This document shows positions 1-7,959 of a DNA stretch of 64,000 nt, in pieces (the stretch's first letter is position 1; each line of letters opens with the position of its first letter). Location of the stretch: positions 1 to 64,000 of the forward strand of contig CAZNMO010000001.1 of the NCBI GenBank assembly GCA_964574195.1. Direction: 5' to 3'. The notes beneath the pieces were generated by a model. It was not told where the DNA came from. It made no database searches and saw nothing but the letters and a program-made list of their open reading frames with translations. Position numbers and translations under genes: made by a program. The stretch comes from BRH-c25 sp964574195. Lineage in GTDB: Bacteria > Bacillota > Clostridia > Lutisporales > Lutisporaceae.

Positions 1-468
1 AATTTGTACCCTTTCACTAGGATTTTTAAGATGGGAAAGAGCTTTAAAATCAGAGATTGCCAGCATTTGAAGTTCTTCTGTTTGATGCTCTACGTACTGA
101 ATTGCCTGGCCAAAAGACCGTACTGCTTCATAAATTATTTTTTCTGAGGGATCCTTTATATATGACAGCCCATGGATATGCCGCTGAACAGCTCTAAGCT
201 GCTCCTTAAAAGTTGGGTTCTCTATATACTTAAGTGCAACTTCACCATATGTAACTGCCTCCATTCTTACTGCTAGTGACGGATTACTTATATATTGCAA
301 TGCCTGAGGACTTTTCCTAACTGCAAGCAGTTTCATTTCTTCTGTTGGGTTCTCAATGTGCAATATGTTTAGGCCATTCCTTTTTAAGTACTCCTTCTTG
401 TTATAATCCGAAGCATTCATAATTTTCTTTACTTGTTCTGAAATTTCGTTTGTAATTACTTCATTCAT
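1..468 (-). CDS. Partial repeat protein with DUF4116-like repeats (C-terminus beyond window)
   Basis: The frame is open from an ATG at 468 to the window edge, giving 156 residues with no stop, so the C-terminus is missing. A GAGGCG ribosome site lies just upstream. After about 30 residues the protein becomes a chain of repeats of about 24 residues, with recurring units of the type NPTEEMKLLAVRKSPQALQY and NPSLAVRMEAVTYGEVALKY. Each unit has an N-P turn, a helix with conserved L-A-V, and an aromatic I-x-Y-I ending. This resembles DUF4116-type helical repeats found in phage and accessory proteins. No catalytic motif is visible, so function is unknown; a binding scaffold is a guess. It lies next to decayed restriction and IS sequences, so it may be accessory DNA. 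Confidence 0.7.
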   Translation of the reverse strand, partial: MNEVITNEISEQVKKIMNASDYNKKEYLKRNGLNILHIENPTEEMKLLAVRKSPQALQYISNPSLAVRMEAVTYGEVALKYIENPTFKEQLRAVQRHIHGLSYIKDPSEKIIYEAVRSFGQAIQYVEHQTEELQMLAISDFKALSHLKNPSERVQI

Positions 469-511
469 ATAATCGCCTCATCTACTTCTATATGATTATG
501 GTATAGCTCCA

Positions 512-765
512 TTAAACAGTAAAATTGGAAATTCTCCTACTTACTATCAGATCTCCCTTGGTATCCCTGTCACTCATCGGAATACCATCAAGCCCTGTAA
601 TGCTCTTCCCCAGCAGCTGCGGAGTAAGAATAATAAAAATTGCATCTGACATATACTTTGAATATGCAGATTCCTTATTTCTCCTACTACAATTTCTTCA
701 TCATCAGCGTTTTCCCAACTATTAGCCTTGCTACTGTTCATATACCATAATTCTACATCTTTCAT
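512..765 (-). pseudogene. Fragment of a type I restriction methylase gene (hsdM remnant)
   Basis: In one minus-strand frame, positions 680 to 512 encode an open stretch containing YMSDAIFIILTPQLLGKS followed by DGIPMSDRDTKGDL. This closely matches the segment of HsdM that precedes the N6-adenine methylase core (usual form: DA-F-I-PxLL, then D-x-D-x-KGDLYEYLLSK). It breaks off right after GDL, where the conserved YEYLL should follow, and stops at 512. A start-like ATG at 765 with an upstream AAGGGAAAAA leads into a different frame, so a frameshift near 675 separates the two parts. The catalytic NPPF/NPPY region is absent. It belongs to a different HsdM subgroup from the intact gene at 18045-19520, so it is probably the remains of an older system. 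Confidence 0.6.
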
Positions 766-815
766 TTTTTCCCTTTTATTAGTCCTTATATTCTTGTCCC
801 AATTCATCAGACATA

Positions 816-846
816 AGAAAAAAGCCAAAAAGTTTGGCTTTTTTCT
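816..846. terminator. Bidirectional intrinsic terminator
   Basis: A 14-bp perfect stem (agaaaaaagccaaa with its complement) around a 3-base AAG loop has A and T runs in both arms. It lies between the IS remnant and the hsdM fragment and could stop transcription from either side. Confidence 0.7.
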
Positions 847-919
847 GTACTCTCAATCATGTTATTAATGCTTTCATTATTCCTAATCAACACCTCTAAG
901 CACTTGCAAATTTTTGCCA

Positions 920-1325
920 TTACTCGTGATGAGTTTGATATCCTAGTGCAGAATGCAGGCGCTGCCTATTATAGAAAACTTCTATGTACTCAAATATCTT
1001 GTTCGCCGCTTCCTGCCTTGTTCTGAAACGTTCTGAATATATCAGTTCCTTTTTTATTGTCGCATGGAAGCTCTCAGCTGGAGCGTTATCATAGCAATTG
1101 CCTCTGCGACTCATGCTGCCCCTTATCTTGTACCTTGTTAACTGCTGGTTTTGACGAGGATAAGACCTGGATACCCGTCTTCCTTTTGTATTGACTGATC
1201 CATCTATAAACACTGTTCTTGTTAACTCCAAGTTCCTCTGCAATTTGGTTACCGCTTTTTCCTCCCTCTATGGACATTCTGGCTATTTACTCCTGTTGTT
1301 CTAAATCGTATCGTTTTGCTGACAT
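920..1325 (-). pseudogene. IS3-family transposase remnant (orfA start joined to orfB end)
   Basis: The ATG at 1325, behind a GGGGTTG site, begins like IS3-family OrfA (MSAKRYDLEQQE), then meets an in-frame stop. After the stop it continues with the helix-turn-helix segment GKSGNQIAEELGVNKNSVYR. A second frame then gives the very C-terminal part of the OrfB integrase (rve) domain: RGSMSRRGNCYDNAPAESFH, then the E-x2-N RLHSALGY tail ending at 920. The first two catalytic acidic residues of the DDE domain and most of OrfB are missing, so the element has an internal deletion plus a stop and a frameshift. It cannot make an active transposase. It is about 470 bp including the end, against roughly 1.2-1.5 kb for an intact element. 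Confidence 0.85.
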
Positions 1326-1364
1326 AAAAACAACCCCTTTCTAAGTAGTATAGTTGTCATTTTT

Positions 1365-1390
1365 GACTCTGCTTTTCCAGGGGTAGTCCA
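1365..1390 (-). repeat. Probable left terminal end of the IS3 remnant
   Basis: Read on the minus strand the sequence from 1390 begins TGGACTACCCCTGGAAAAGC, about 65 bases before the orfA start. IS3 elements begin with TG and have a short leader like this. I could not find a matching inverted end left of 920, so the far end is lost or too diverged. Confidence 0.45.
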
Positions 1391-1444
1391 GCTTCAACTA
1401 TGTAGGCATAGGTGTGGTCGTGAGGATATTCTTATAATCTCAAA

Positions 1445-1475
1445 AAAACAGACTTCAAAATTTGAAGCCTGTTTT
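1445..1475. terminator. Hairpin, probable bidirectional terminator
   Basis: The arms aaaacag-cttcaaa and tttgaag-ctgtttt pair with one A/C mismatch and end in a T run. It lies in the 338-base stretch between the IS remnant and the helicase gene. The rest of this stretch is AT-rich, holds the presumed helicase promoter, and shows no gene. Confidence 0.6.
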
Positions 1476-1663
1476 AATACTGCATGAATTTATCTTTCCC
1501 TACTTTAATTATATCATAAAAAATTTTTTTATTGCAGTCTTATATTTTACATTTTTTGTATGTATCATATAGACTGTATCATTTTTTGCATCACAGCTGC
1601 AAAACCTAAATCCGACCTCTGGGAACAGGTAGTTGGTTTATAAATTGAAAGGAGATTGCGACA

Positions 1664-3922
1664 TTGGAGAATAATGAGTTTGAAAGGGATTTTGAAAACA
1701 GGCGCCTTGACCAAACGATATCAATAGCGCAAGCACAGCTATCCTGTTTGAGAGAGCGCAGTCAGGAAAAGAGATCCGGTATTATTTCCGCGAAGAAGGA
1801 AATGCGTGAGGATACCTCCCATTCCATATCAAATCTCTGGAATGCGCAAAATTTTCATGACCTGGTGGAGTTGAGCCAATATGCAAATCCACTGTCAGAC
1901 AGTATATCTGCATATGAAGCGGAAGTCAGCAAGATGCTGATTCTGGAGAAGATGATCGATTCGCCATACTTTGCGCGTATTGATTTCAAGTTCGATGACG
2001 AGGATACACTTGAAAACATATATATTGGCATGTCCTCTCTCATGGATGACAGATCCTATGAAATGTATGTCTATGATTGGCGGTCACCCATAGCAAGTGT
2101 GTTTTATAGATTTGGGACAGGGAGAGTATTCTATGAGGCTCCTAACGGAAGAGTAACGGGTGAAGTAAATTTAAAGCGTCAATACGAAATTCGAAAGGGA
2201 AAGCTGGAATACTACTTTGACGCAGAGCTTCAGATAGTTGATGAATTTTTGAGAAAGCTGCTGGCCCAAAATGCTTCCTCCAAAATGAAGACAATTGTTG
2301 AAACAATACAACGGGACCAGGATATCATTATAAGGGATATGGATACGGACTTGCTGGTGGTACAGGGAGTTGCAGGAAGTGGAAAGACCTCTGTTGCGCT
2401 GCATAGAGCCGCATACCTTATGTATCGGGAGTTGTCGTCCAAATTGTCCTCCAACAACATTGTGATCATCTCACCCAGCACTTTGTTTGAACAGTATATT
2501 TCAAACGTGCTGCCTGAGCTGGGAGAAAAGAATGTTAATTCCCTTATATTCGATGATATACTTCATACTATCCTACAAAATGAAGGTATCCAAACCAGGA
2601 ATCAATTTTTGGAATGTCTGCTGTCTGCCAATAACAGCAAACATGGATCGGTGATGAAAAACAGCCTGAAATTCAAAGGTTCGAGCCATTTTACAGAAAT
2701 ATTGAGGCGCTTTATCCGTGACTTGCCCAACAAATGGATCCAATTCAGCGATGTCTATTATGGTGGAAAGCATATCTATAACCGGCAATTATTGAAGTCT
2801 GAATTATGGACTTACAAAAAAGCAACCACCTTGGGACTGCGCCTGAAACAGTTGGAGCAGTCAATACTCGAGGCCATACATGAGCAGAGAAAAGAACGTA
2901 TGAACGATTTGAAGGAATTTGTCGGCAAACAACCGGCACATATGCACGAGGTGGAGGAAACCGTCCGGATGCTGTCCATTTACGAAAGCACCCTGTTGAT
3001 CAAGCAGATACGCAAATTTACAGAGCTGGACTGTCTTGAGCTTTACAAGAAGCTCTTCAGCAACAAAAGCTACTTTTATAGTCTGGCAAAAGGCTTGGAA
3101 TTGCCTGATTGCATAGAGGATATTATAGACTTTACCTGCAATGATCTCGATAGAGGTCATCTGAAATATGATGATGCATTAGCGCTTGTATTCCTGCAAT
3201 TGAACGTGAGAGACCACACCCATGATGAATATGAGGATATAAGACAGGTCATCATTGATGAAGCACAGGACTACTATCCTATCCACTTTGAAATATTGAA
3301 TCTGCTGTTTCCAAAATCCCGCTATACCGTTTTGGGAGATATAAATCAAACCATTGAAAAAAATGAAGATATGTCACTTTATGAGCAGTTCATCAGAATA
3401 CTGAACAGAAAGAATTCCACGCTTCTGACTATGGACAAAAGCTTTCGTTGTACCAGCGAAATACTGGAATACAGCAAGAGATTCCTTGATCGGGATTTCA
3501 AGATCAACAGCTTCAGCAGAAATGGAGATGAACCGGTAGTTCATAGAGCTCCTGACTTAACAGGACTCGATGATATCATGCTCGCTGAGATCACTGCGTG
3601 CAAGGAAAAGGGATATCAATCCATAGGACTGGTCTGTAGGACAGAAGAAGATGCGCTGGCCTTATTCGGACGTTTGAAGGATAGACTTGATATCCGGCTG
3701 ATAAAAAGCAGTTGCAAGGCAGATTTGACCGGAACATTCATAATACCTGTGTATTTGTCAAAAGGTCTTGAGTTCGATGCCGTTTTGATATGCGATGCCG
3801 ACAAAGACCATTACAGCACCAAGGATGATAAAAACCTCCTTTATATCTCATGTACCAGGGCACTTCACAGACTCAGCCTGTTTTATACTGGAGAAATCAG
3901 TCCATTGTTGCAGCCACAATAG
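1664..3922 (+). CDS. HelD-like UvrD-family ATPase/helicase
   Basis: This is a superfamily 1 helicase-like protein of 752 residues, close to the size of HelD, which binds RNA polymerase and recycles stalled or DNA-bound enzyme using ATP. The TTG start at 1664 is chosen because AAAGGAG sits nine bases upstream. The first 100 residues are charged and helical, as in the HelD arm that reaches into the polymerase secondary channel. Walker A is G235-VAGSGKT, Walker B is D532-EAQD, and motif VI is near the C-terminus (LLYISCTRALHRL). Motif GDINQTIE after the Walker B is typical of this family. The acyl-carrier-like gene follows 47 bases downstream on the same strand and may be co-transcribed. The family call is firm; that it acts on RNA polymerase rather than DNA is inferred from family membership. 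Confidence 0.88.
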   Translation: MENNEFERDFENRRLDQTISIAQAQLSCLRERSQEKRSGIISAKKEMREDTSHSISNLWNAQNFHDLVELSQYANPLSDSISAYEAEVSKMLILEKMIDSPYFARIDFKFDDEDTLENIYIGMSSLMDDRSYEMYVYDWRSPIASVFYRFGTGRVFYEAPNGRVTGEVNLKRQYEIRKGKLEYYFDAELQIVDEFLRKLLAQNASSKMKTIVETIQRDQDIIIRDMDTDLLVVQGVAGSGKTSVALHRAAYLMYRELSSKLSSNNIVIISPSTLFEQYISNVLPELGEKNVNSLIFDDILHTILQNEGIQTRNQFLECLLSANNSKHGSVMKNSLKFKGSSHFTEILRRFIRDLPNKWIQFSDVYYGGKHIYNRQLLKSELWTYKKATTLGLRLKQLEQSILEAIHEQRKERMNDLKEFVGKQPAHMHEVEETVRMLSIYESTLLIKQIRKFTELDCLELYKKLFSNKSYFYSLAKGLELPDCIEDIIDFTCNDLDRGHLKYDDALALVFLQLNVRDHTHDEYEDIRQVIIDEAQDYYPIHFEILNLLFPKSRYTVLGDINQTIEKNEDMSLYEQFIRILNRKNSTLLTMDKSFRCTSEILEYSKRFLDRDFKINSFSRNGDEPVVHRAPDLTGLDDIMLAEITACKEKGYQSIGLVCRTEEDALALFGRLKDRLDIRLIKSSCKADLTGTFIIPVYLSKGLEFDAVLICDADKDHYSTKDDKNLLYISCTRALHRLSLFYTGEISPLLQPQ

Positions 3923-3969
3923 CTAAGACTATATTACTCTATATGACGACCTTGAAAGGAGGGATTATT

Positions 3970-4206
3970 TTGGTTTTTCAAAAGGTAGCTGAAATATTGT
4001 CTGAAATCATGGAGATCGATGAAGAAGAGGTAACGCCGGAAACAGAACTGACCACTGATAATGGGATCGAAGCGATCAGCATTGCAAAGCTTGTGATCCT
4101 ATGTGAGAAAAAATTTGGGGTCACTATCCATGATGAAGACGTGCACAGCTTCAAATGTGTAAATGATATTGTAAAATATATTGAGAAAGCGCAGACTGAT
4201 GCTTAA
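3970..4206 (+). CDS. Acyl-carrier-protein-like domain lacking the attachment serine
   Basis: The 78-residue protein starts at TTG 3970, behind a near-perfect AAAGGAGGG. Its pattern is that of an acyl carrier protein: an initial helix (QKVAEILSEIMEIDEEEVTP), an acidic loop, helix II with KLVILCEKKFGV, and D-E-D before the last helix. In acyl carrier proteins the loop contains D-S-L and the serine carries 4'-phosphopantetheine. Here the matching residues are E34-A35-I36, so the serine is replaced by alanine (codon gcg) and the usual attachment site is missing. It follows the HelD-like gene by 47 bases. It may be a non-acylated regulatory or binding homologue, or a decayed copy; no synthase genes are near. 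The fold call is fairly sure, the function unknown. Confidence 0.75.
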   Translation: MVFQKVAEILSEIMEIDEEEVTPETELTTDNGIEAISIAKLVILCEKKFGVTIHDEDVHSFKCVNDIVKYIEKAQTDA

Positions 4207-4219
4207 CACAGCAAAATGC

Positions 4220-4540
4220 TCATATTTTGAATATCATCCTCTGTATTGACATTATCAGTCGGAACACTGCCGGTACTCCCACGACAAAGAGTGCTATCCA
4301 CATCAGCGCTTTGACATCCATTGCGATGATCCCGTATATGGTAAAATTAACGATATAAAAAAGGTAGAATATCAAGGTAAACCTGGCACTGAAGGACAAG
4401 GCCCTGTTTGCCGAAAGCTCATCCACCCAGAACAGCTTGTTTAGAAGCTCCCTCAGCTTCCTTGTCTTGTCGCTTTTTTGGTAATAATAAAGCACTACCA
4501 TTGTTATTATCGGGCTCAAAACTCCAAGATACATTTGCAT
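4220..4540 (-). CDS. Small membrane protein of unknown function
   Basis: This 106-residue protein begins at ATG 4540, which has GGGAGG five bases upstream. An ATG further upstream would overlap the radical SAM gene less plausibly. There is one hydrophobic segment at residues 1-20, a short basic cytoplasmic-type stretch (KSDKTRKLRELLNK), then two more hydrophobic segments between about residues 55 and 100. It looks like a three-helix inner membrane protein. No motif that I recognise is present. It lies about 60 bases downstream of the radical SAM gene on the same strand and may share its transcript. Confidence 0.65.
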   Translation of the reverse strand: MQMYLGVLSPIITMVVLYYYQKSDKTRKLRELLNKLFWVDELSANRALSFSARFTLIFYLFYIVNFTIYGIIAMDVKALMWIALFVVGVPAVFRLIMSIQRMIFKI

Positions 4541-4599
4541 CAATATTCCTCCCAGATATATTATGAATAAGCTTCGTAGAGACAAGACATCGCAGAAGC

Positions 4600-5493
4600 T
4601 TATCCAAGGTCAAATATGGAAAGCTGAGTGACCCCGTAGCCCTGCTTGTATGCTTTTATGATGTCTTCCATCCTATAAAGTATACCATATTTATCACACT
4701 CACTGCTGAACAATTTCCACAGCTTCTCAGCCTCAGGTGAATGGCAGGAATAGGAGCTCCCAAATTGCTTCGCATACTTCTGTCTGAGGCCGGGAAACTG
4801 TTCGTCCAGCTTGTTGTAGTACCAATCCCGCTGGTTTTGCCTCAGAGTCATGCCGAAGGCGGCGTAAATGAACCTGGCCCCGCTTGCAGCAGCACGTCTT
4901 ACTATACCAAGGATGTTTTCCGCATTGTCCTCAATAAACGGCAGCACAGGCATCAGGAGAATCCCGGCAAATATCCCATTACCAGCCAACTCAGCTAAAG
5001 CAGCAAACCGCTTGGATGAAACCGACACATTGGGCTCCACTATTTTACAAAGCTCATCCTCGCAGGTGGTGATCGTTATTTTTATCAGCACAGGAGAATG
5101 CTTGCGGATCTCCCGTAGAATATCAATATCTCTGGTGACCAAATCGCTTTTGGTGGCAACAGCACTTCCGAACCCATATTCATTAATCAGAGACAAAGCT
5201 CCTCTGGTCAAGCGGTACTCCTTTTCATATGGATTGTAAGGGTCGCTCATGGCGCCTGTGCCTACCACACCGGTCTTCCTCCTGGACTTCAGCTCCCGTT
5301 GGATTATAGCCAGGGCATTTTCCTTGGCCCTTACCTCATCAAAATTCTCCACATGATAGCACTCACTGCGGCTGTCGCAATAGATGCAGCCATGACAGCA
5401 GCCCTTGTATATATTCATGTTGTAGTTGGTGCCGAACCAGGAGTTGTTTTCCGCATACCCCGAAATTATTGTCTTTGCAGGTATCAGTCTCAT
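4600..5493 (-). CDS. SPL/Rv2578c-type radical SAM protein
   Basis: This 297-residue protein belongs to the radical SAM group annotated as spore photoproduct lyase-like or Rv2578c-like. The iron-sulfur motif is C32-x3-C36-x2-C39, within the conserved context NIYKGCCHGCIYCD. The following G-T-G-A-M-S-D-P-Y-N-P-Y-E segment is typical of this group. It should bind a [4Fe-4S] cluster and S-adenosylmethionine. True spore photoproduct lyase is longer at the N-terminus and has a conserved cysteine near its end. I cannot confirm that here, so the substrate stays open. The start ATG 5493 has AAAGGG upstream. No cofactor or repair gene flanks it. Confidence 0.8.
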   Translation of the reverse strand: MRLIPAKTIISGYAENNSWFGTNYNMNIYKGCCHGCIYCDSRSECYHVENFDEVRAKENALAIIQRELKSRRKTGVVGTGAMSDPYNPYEKEYRLTRGALSLINEYGFGSAVATKSDLVTRDIDILREIRKHSPVLIKITITTCEDELCKIVEPNVSVSSKRFAALAELAGNGIFAGILLMPVLPFIEDNAENILGIVRRAAASGARFIYAAFGMTLRQNQRDWYYNKLDEQFPGLRQKYAKQFGSSYSCHSPEAEKLWKLFSSECDKYGILYRMEDIIKAYKQGYGVTQLSIFDLG

Positions 5494-5585
5494 ATCACAC
5501 TAACCCTTTCACATTCATCAAGACAATTATAACAAAAATAACATGACAGCAGTGAAATATATAGTTAACATTTGTACTAAAACTT

Positions 5586-5649
5586 AATAATAAATAAATA
5601 AAAACAGTCTTTTCCTGATGAAAGGGACTGTTTTTATTTATTTATTATT
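5586..5649. terminator. Long bidirectional terminator at the end of the CBASS operon
   Basis: Arms of 24 bases pair perfectly, from 5586-5609 to 5626-5649 (core aaaaacagtc with gactgttttt), around a 16-base loop. Extended A and T runs lie in the arms. It is about 67 bases downstream of the phosphoesterase-SAVED gene and 90 bases upstream of the radical SAM gene, so it isolates the CBASS operon from the host gene. Confidence 0.85.
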
Positions 5650-5715
5650 TAAAATATACAGTGAAAAATATACTAATTACGATTTTATAGTGAAGCTCAA
5701 GTACTATATTTAGAA

Positions 5716-7401
5716 TTAATTAATACAAAAGGCAAATTGATATTTCGGCTCATTATACCTTCTATAATTATACAAATGGACCTTGGGCCACATGCTCTTC
5801 AATATGCACCTACCTAATTCAACTGCAAGTCCAGCTGGTACTGCAGCAAAGAGATGAATTTCATCATACTCAGAGATATACTTCTCAGTTTCACGCCTAA
5901 ATTGATTTTTCACCTCTTTTACTTGGGATTCATAGATGACTTTATACCGAAGAGGATCTTCAATAGTAAGGCTCAAAATAGAGGATTCCTTAGTACTTAT
6001 GTGCTTATCAATTTCATCACTATTAATACTCCCGCTTATCTCCATCATCACAATTAATTTTTTGTTTCCCGGGTTATTTTCTTTATATTTAACTGTGACA
6101 GGTATTTTCTCAGCGTTTTCAGAGTCACAAACCCATTTTTGATTCTCATCTAGTTGGTATATTTTAATGTTATCATTATCATTTTGAAATATATAGCCCA
6201 TTTCTACAAGAAGAGGTATTTGCGATAAGGGAAAGATGTGTATTACATTGTCTCGTAAACTCTCAATAACTCCTCTTATAAAAATCCCTGTATTTAGTTT
6301 GTGTTCTTCCCATTCCTCATCAGTATCAATTTCTATATTTGAATATTGATAGTGGTATATAGGTACATTTCCAAACCTCATATCGTTGGCTAACTTCTGT
6401 TGGTTTACTGGTGTATTCATTGTCTTATGTATTAGTATTATAGGTTTTTCCCTATATATTGCAGCAGGGAACTTGTCAGTATTAAAGTAATAAGTACCAT
6501 ACGGAGCCTCATGTCCAACTTCCGTATCCCATGTCCAGTATCCCTTATGATTCCAAGCATGAAATTCAATATTGTTATTACCACTTTCCGTATCTATGTT
6601 GCCAATCGCAAGACCGCCCACATCATAGTTGTCTGAACGCATTTGGCGACATACACAAAAGTGTGTATCAATATGTCCATTATAGTTAATTAGTGCCTCG
6701 TGCACATGTCCACTTAAATAAAAATCAATATTGTATTCTCTAAAAAGGCCCTTTAATTGTTCCTGCTCCATTTTATGAAAGCATTCAAAACTATGATGAC
6801 CTATTGCTATGTTTAAGTCCTCTTTCATTAATCTCGCATCTTTTAAACAATTATAGAGCTTGTCCGAACCCAAAAAAAGACGCCGTTCTTCGCCATCCAT
6901 ACCACACAACCAGGAAGTATTCACATGGATAATTTTGGCACCATCCACCTCTCTTATGAAGTGTATTTCTTTCGTGGGGTATTCTTCCTTTTTGACTGAT
7001 TTATACAAGTCAAAATATTTCTGCTGCGCAGAAAGTAGCATATCAATAGTACCATTATCAAGTTCATACACGGACTCTATGCCTTTATCACCAGCATCTT
7101 TAATTTGCATCAACTTGTCTATTCTTTCATCTGATCGTTCTACATCATGATTTCCGGGAACTAAAAATATATGCTTTTCATCTTGTCCTATTATTTCAAG
7201 TAGTTCATTTATAAATTTCAAAAGTTCTGCATCATATTCAGAATTTCTATCCGTTATATCTCCTGTAATAAACAAAAAATTTACCTTATCTTGTCTTACT
7301 ATTTCTCTAATCTTTTCAAATAACTTTCTCCTTAGCCTATTTGATTGATAATTTTTATAAGCAAAATGAATATCTGATAAGTGCACCCATCTATATTTCA
7401 T
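5716..7401 (-). CDS. Calcineurin-like metallophosphoesterase fused to a SAVED domain (putative CBASS effector)
   Basis: The 561-residue protein starts at ATG 7401, behind GAGGAG. The N-terminal half has every metallophosphoesterase motif: D10-x-H12 (LSDIHF), G47-D48 (FITGDITD), G83-N-H-D86 (VPGNHDVER), a G-H-H near residue 200 and G-H-V-H near 230. It should bind two metal ions and hydrolyse a phosphoester. The part from about residue 320 looks like SAVED, the sensor of cyclic oligonucleotides in CBASS. It has two related halves, each with a strand-loop-helix pattern (VIHIFPLSQIPLLVEMG, then EIHLFAAVPAGLAVELG), and a typical aromatic end closing on IN. It is the last gene of the CD-NTase, E2-E1 and JAB operon, 36 bases after JAB. 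By analogy with Cap4, signal binding to SAVED should activate the phosphoesterase. Whether the target is nucleic acid, nucleotide or lipid cannot be told. Confidence 0.82.
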   Translation of the reverse strand: MKYRWVHLSDIHFAYKNYQSNRLRRKLFEKIREIVRQDKVNFLFITGDITDRNSEYDAELLKFINELLEIIGQDEKHIFLVPGNHDVERSDERIDKLMQIKDAGDKGIESVYELDNGTIDMLLSAQQKYFDLYKSVKKEEYPTKEIHFIREVDGAKIIHVNTSWLCGMDGEERRLFLGSDKLYNCLKDARLMKEDLNIAIGHHSFECFHKMEQEQLKGLFREYNIDFYLSGHVHEALINYNGHIDTHFCVCRQMRSDNYDVGGLAIGNIDTESGNNNIEFHAWNHKGYWTWDTEVGHEAPYGTYYFNTDKFPAAIYREKPIILIHKTMNTPVNQQKLANDMRFGNVPIYHYQYSNIEIDTDEEWEEHKLNTGIFIRGVIESLRDNVIHIFPLSQIPLLVEMGYIFQNDNDNIKIYQLDENQKWVCDSENAEKIPVTVKYKENNPGNKKLIVMMEISGSINSDEIDKHISTKESSILSLTIEDPLRYKVIYESQVKEVKNQFRRETEKYISEYDEIHLFAAVPAGLAVELGRCILKSMWPKVHLYNYRRYNEPKYQFAFCIN

Positions 7402-7437
7402 AGTGTACCAACTCCTCAATAATTTTGCTATACACTC

Positions 7438-7959
7438 TTAGGTCAAATAAATACCGTTTAATGATTCACATTCAAAAATCTCAGTTATGGAATAATCAGA
7501 ATAACTACCTACCCAGATTCTAGTCTTTGATGTGCCAACTATAATAAAAAATGCATATTCACATCCTGTTTTGTCCTCAACTAAAGTTCTATTCCAATCT
7601 TCCCAGTCAATATTTGAAGGAGTAGGATTTGTCTGAGGGTGTGTGTGCCATACCCCCATATAGTAATTTTTATTATTGGCCTGTAATTTTAACATTAGTT
7701 TATGGCTTAAGTCCTTTAAAATACAATAAACCCTATTCCTATAATCATTTTTTTGTGGCACAGTTATATCAGATAATGTAATATTCTCAGTAAATTTATC
7801 TTTGTACCCCAGTATATATCCGCAACTTTCTGGAGTATTACTGGAGTTTTGTCTAAAAGAAGACAAATTTTCATTAACACATGGTAGAATATCAACAGTA
7901 TGTCCATTAGGAAGTTTATATTTAATACATCTATTTTTTTTCTCCACTGCAACAACCAC
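7438..7959 (-). CDS. Cap3-like JAB/JAMM isopeptidase of CBASS
   Basis: This JAB/MPN metalloprotease of 173 residues has the full JAMM signature: E44 (PESCGYILG), then H105-x-H107-x7-S115-x2-D118 (WHTHPQTNPTPSNIDWEDW). This binds zinc and cleaves isopeptide or peptide bonds after a ubiquitin-like C-terminus. In type II CBASS the Cap3 member removes the conjugated CD-NTase from its targets and so limits the response. The GTG at 7959 overlaps the end of the E2-E1 gene by 29 bases, which suggests translational coupling. A GTG at 7947 is a possible alternative and neither has a strong ribosome site. The function is assigned from motif plus operon context. Confidence 0.85.
   Translation of the reverse strand: MVVAVEKKNRCIKYKLPNGHTVDILPCVNENLSSFRQNSSNTPESCGYILGYKDKFTENITLSDITVPQKNDYRNRVYCILKDLSHKLMLKLQANNKNYYMGVWHTHPQTNPTPSNIDWEDWNRTLVEDKTGCEYAFFIIVGTSKTRIWVGSYSDYSITEIFECESLNGIYLT

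Noticed and set aside
1..468. Periodic sequence at the left edge as a possible CRISPR or satellite
   Set aside because: The DNA units are diverged; the periodicity is at protein level in one open frame.
574..828. An 84-residue minus-strand open frame read as a gene of its own
   Set aside because: Its C-terminal half is out of frame with the hsdM-like text next to it. It is better explained as part of the frameshifted fragment.
5586..5649. Long AT-rich inverted repeat as an IS end
   Set aside because: It closes on a short loop, lies right after an operon and has T runs, so it is best read as a terminator.
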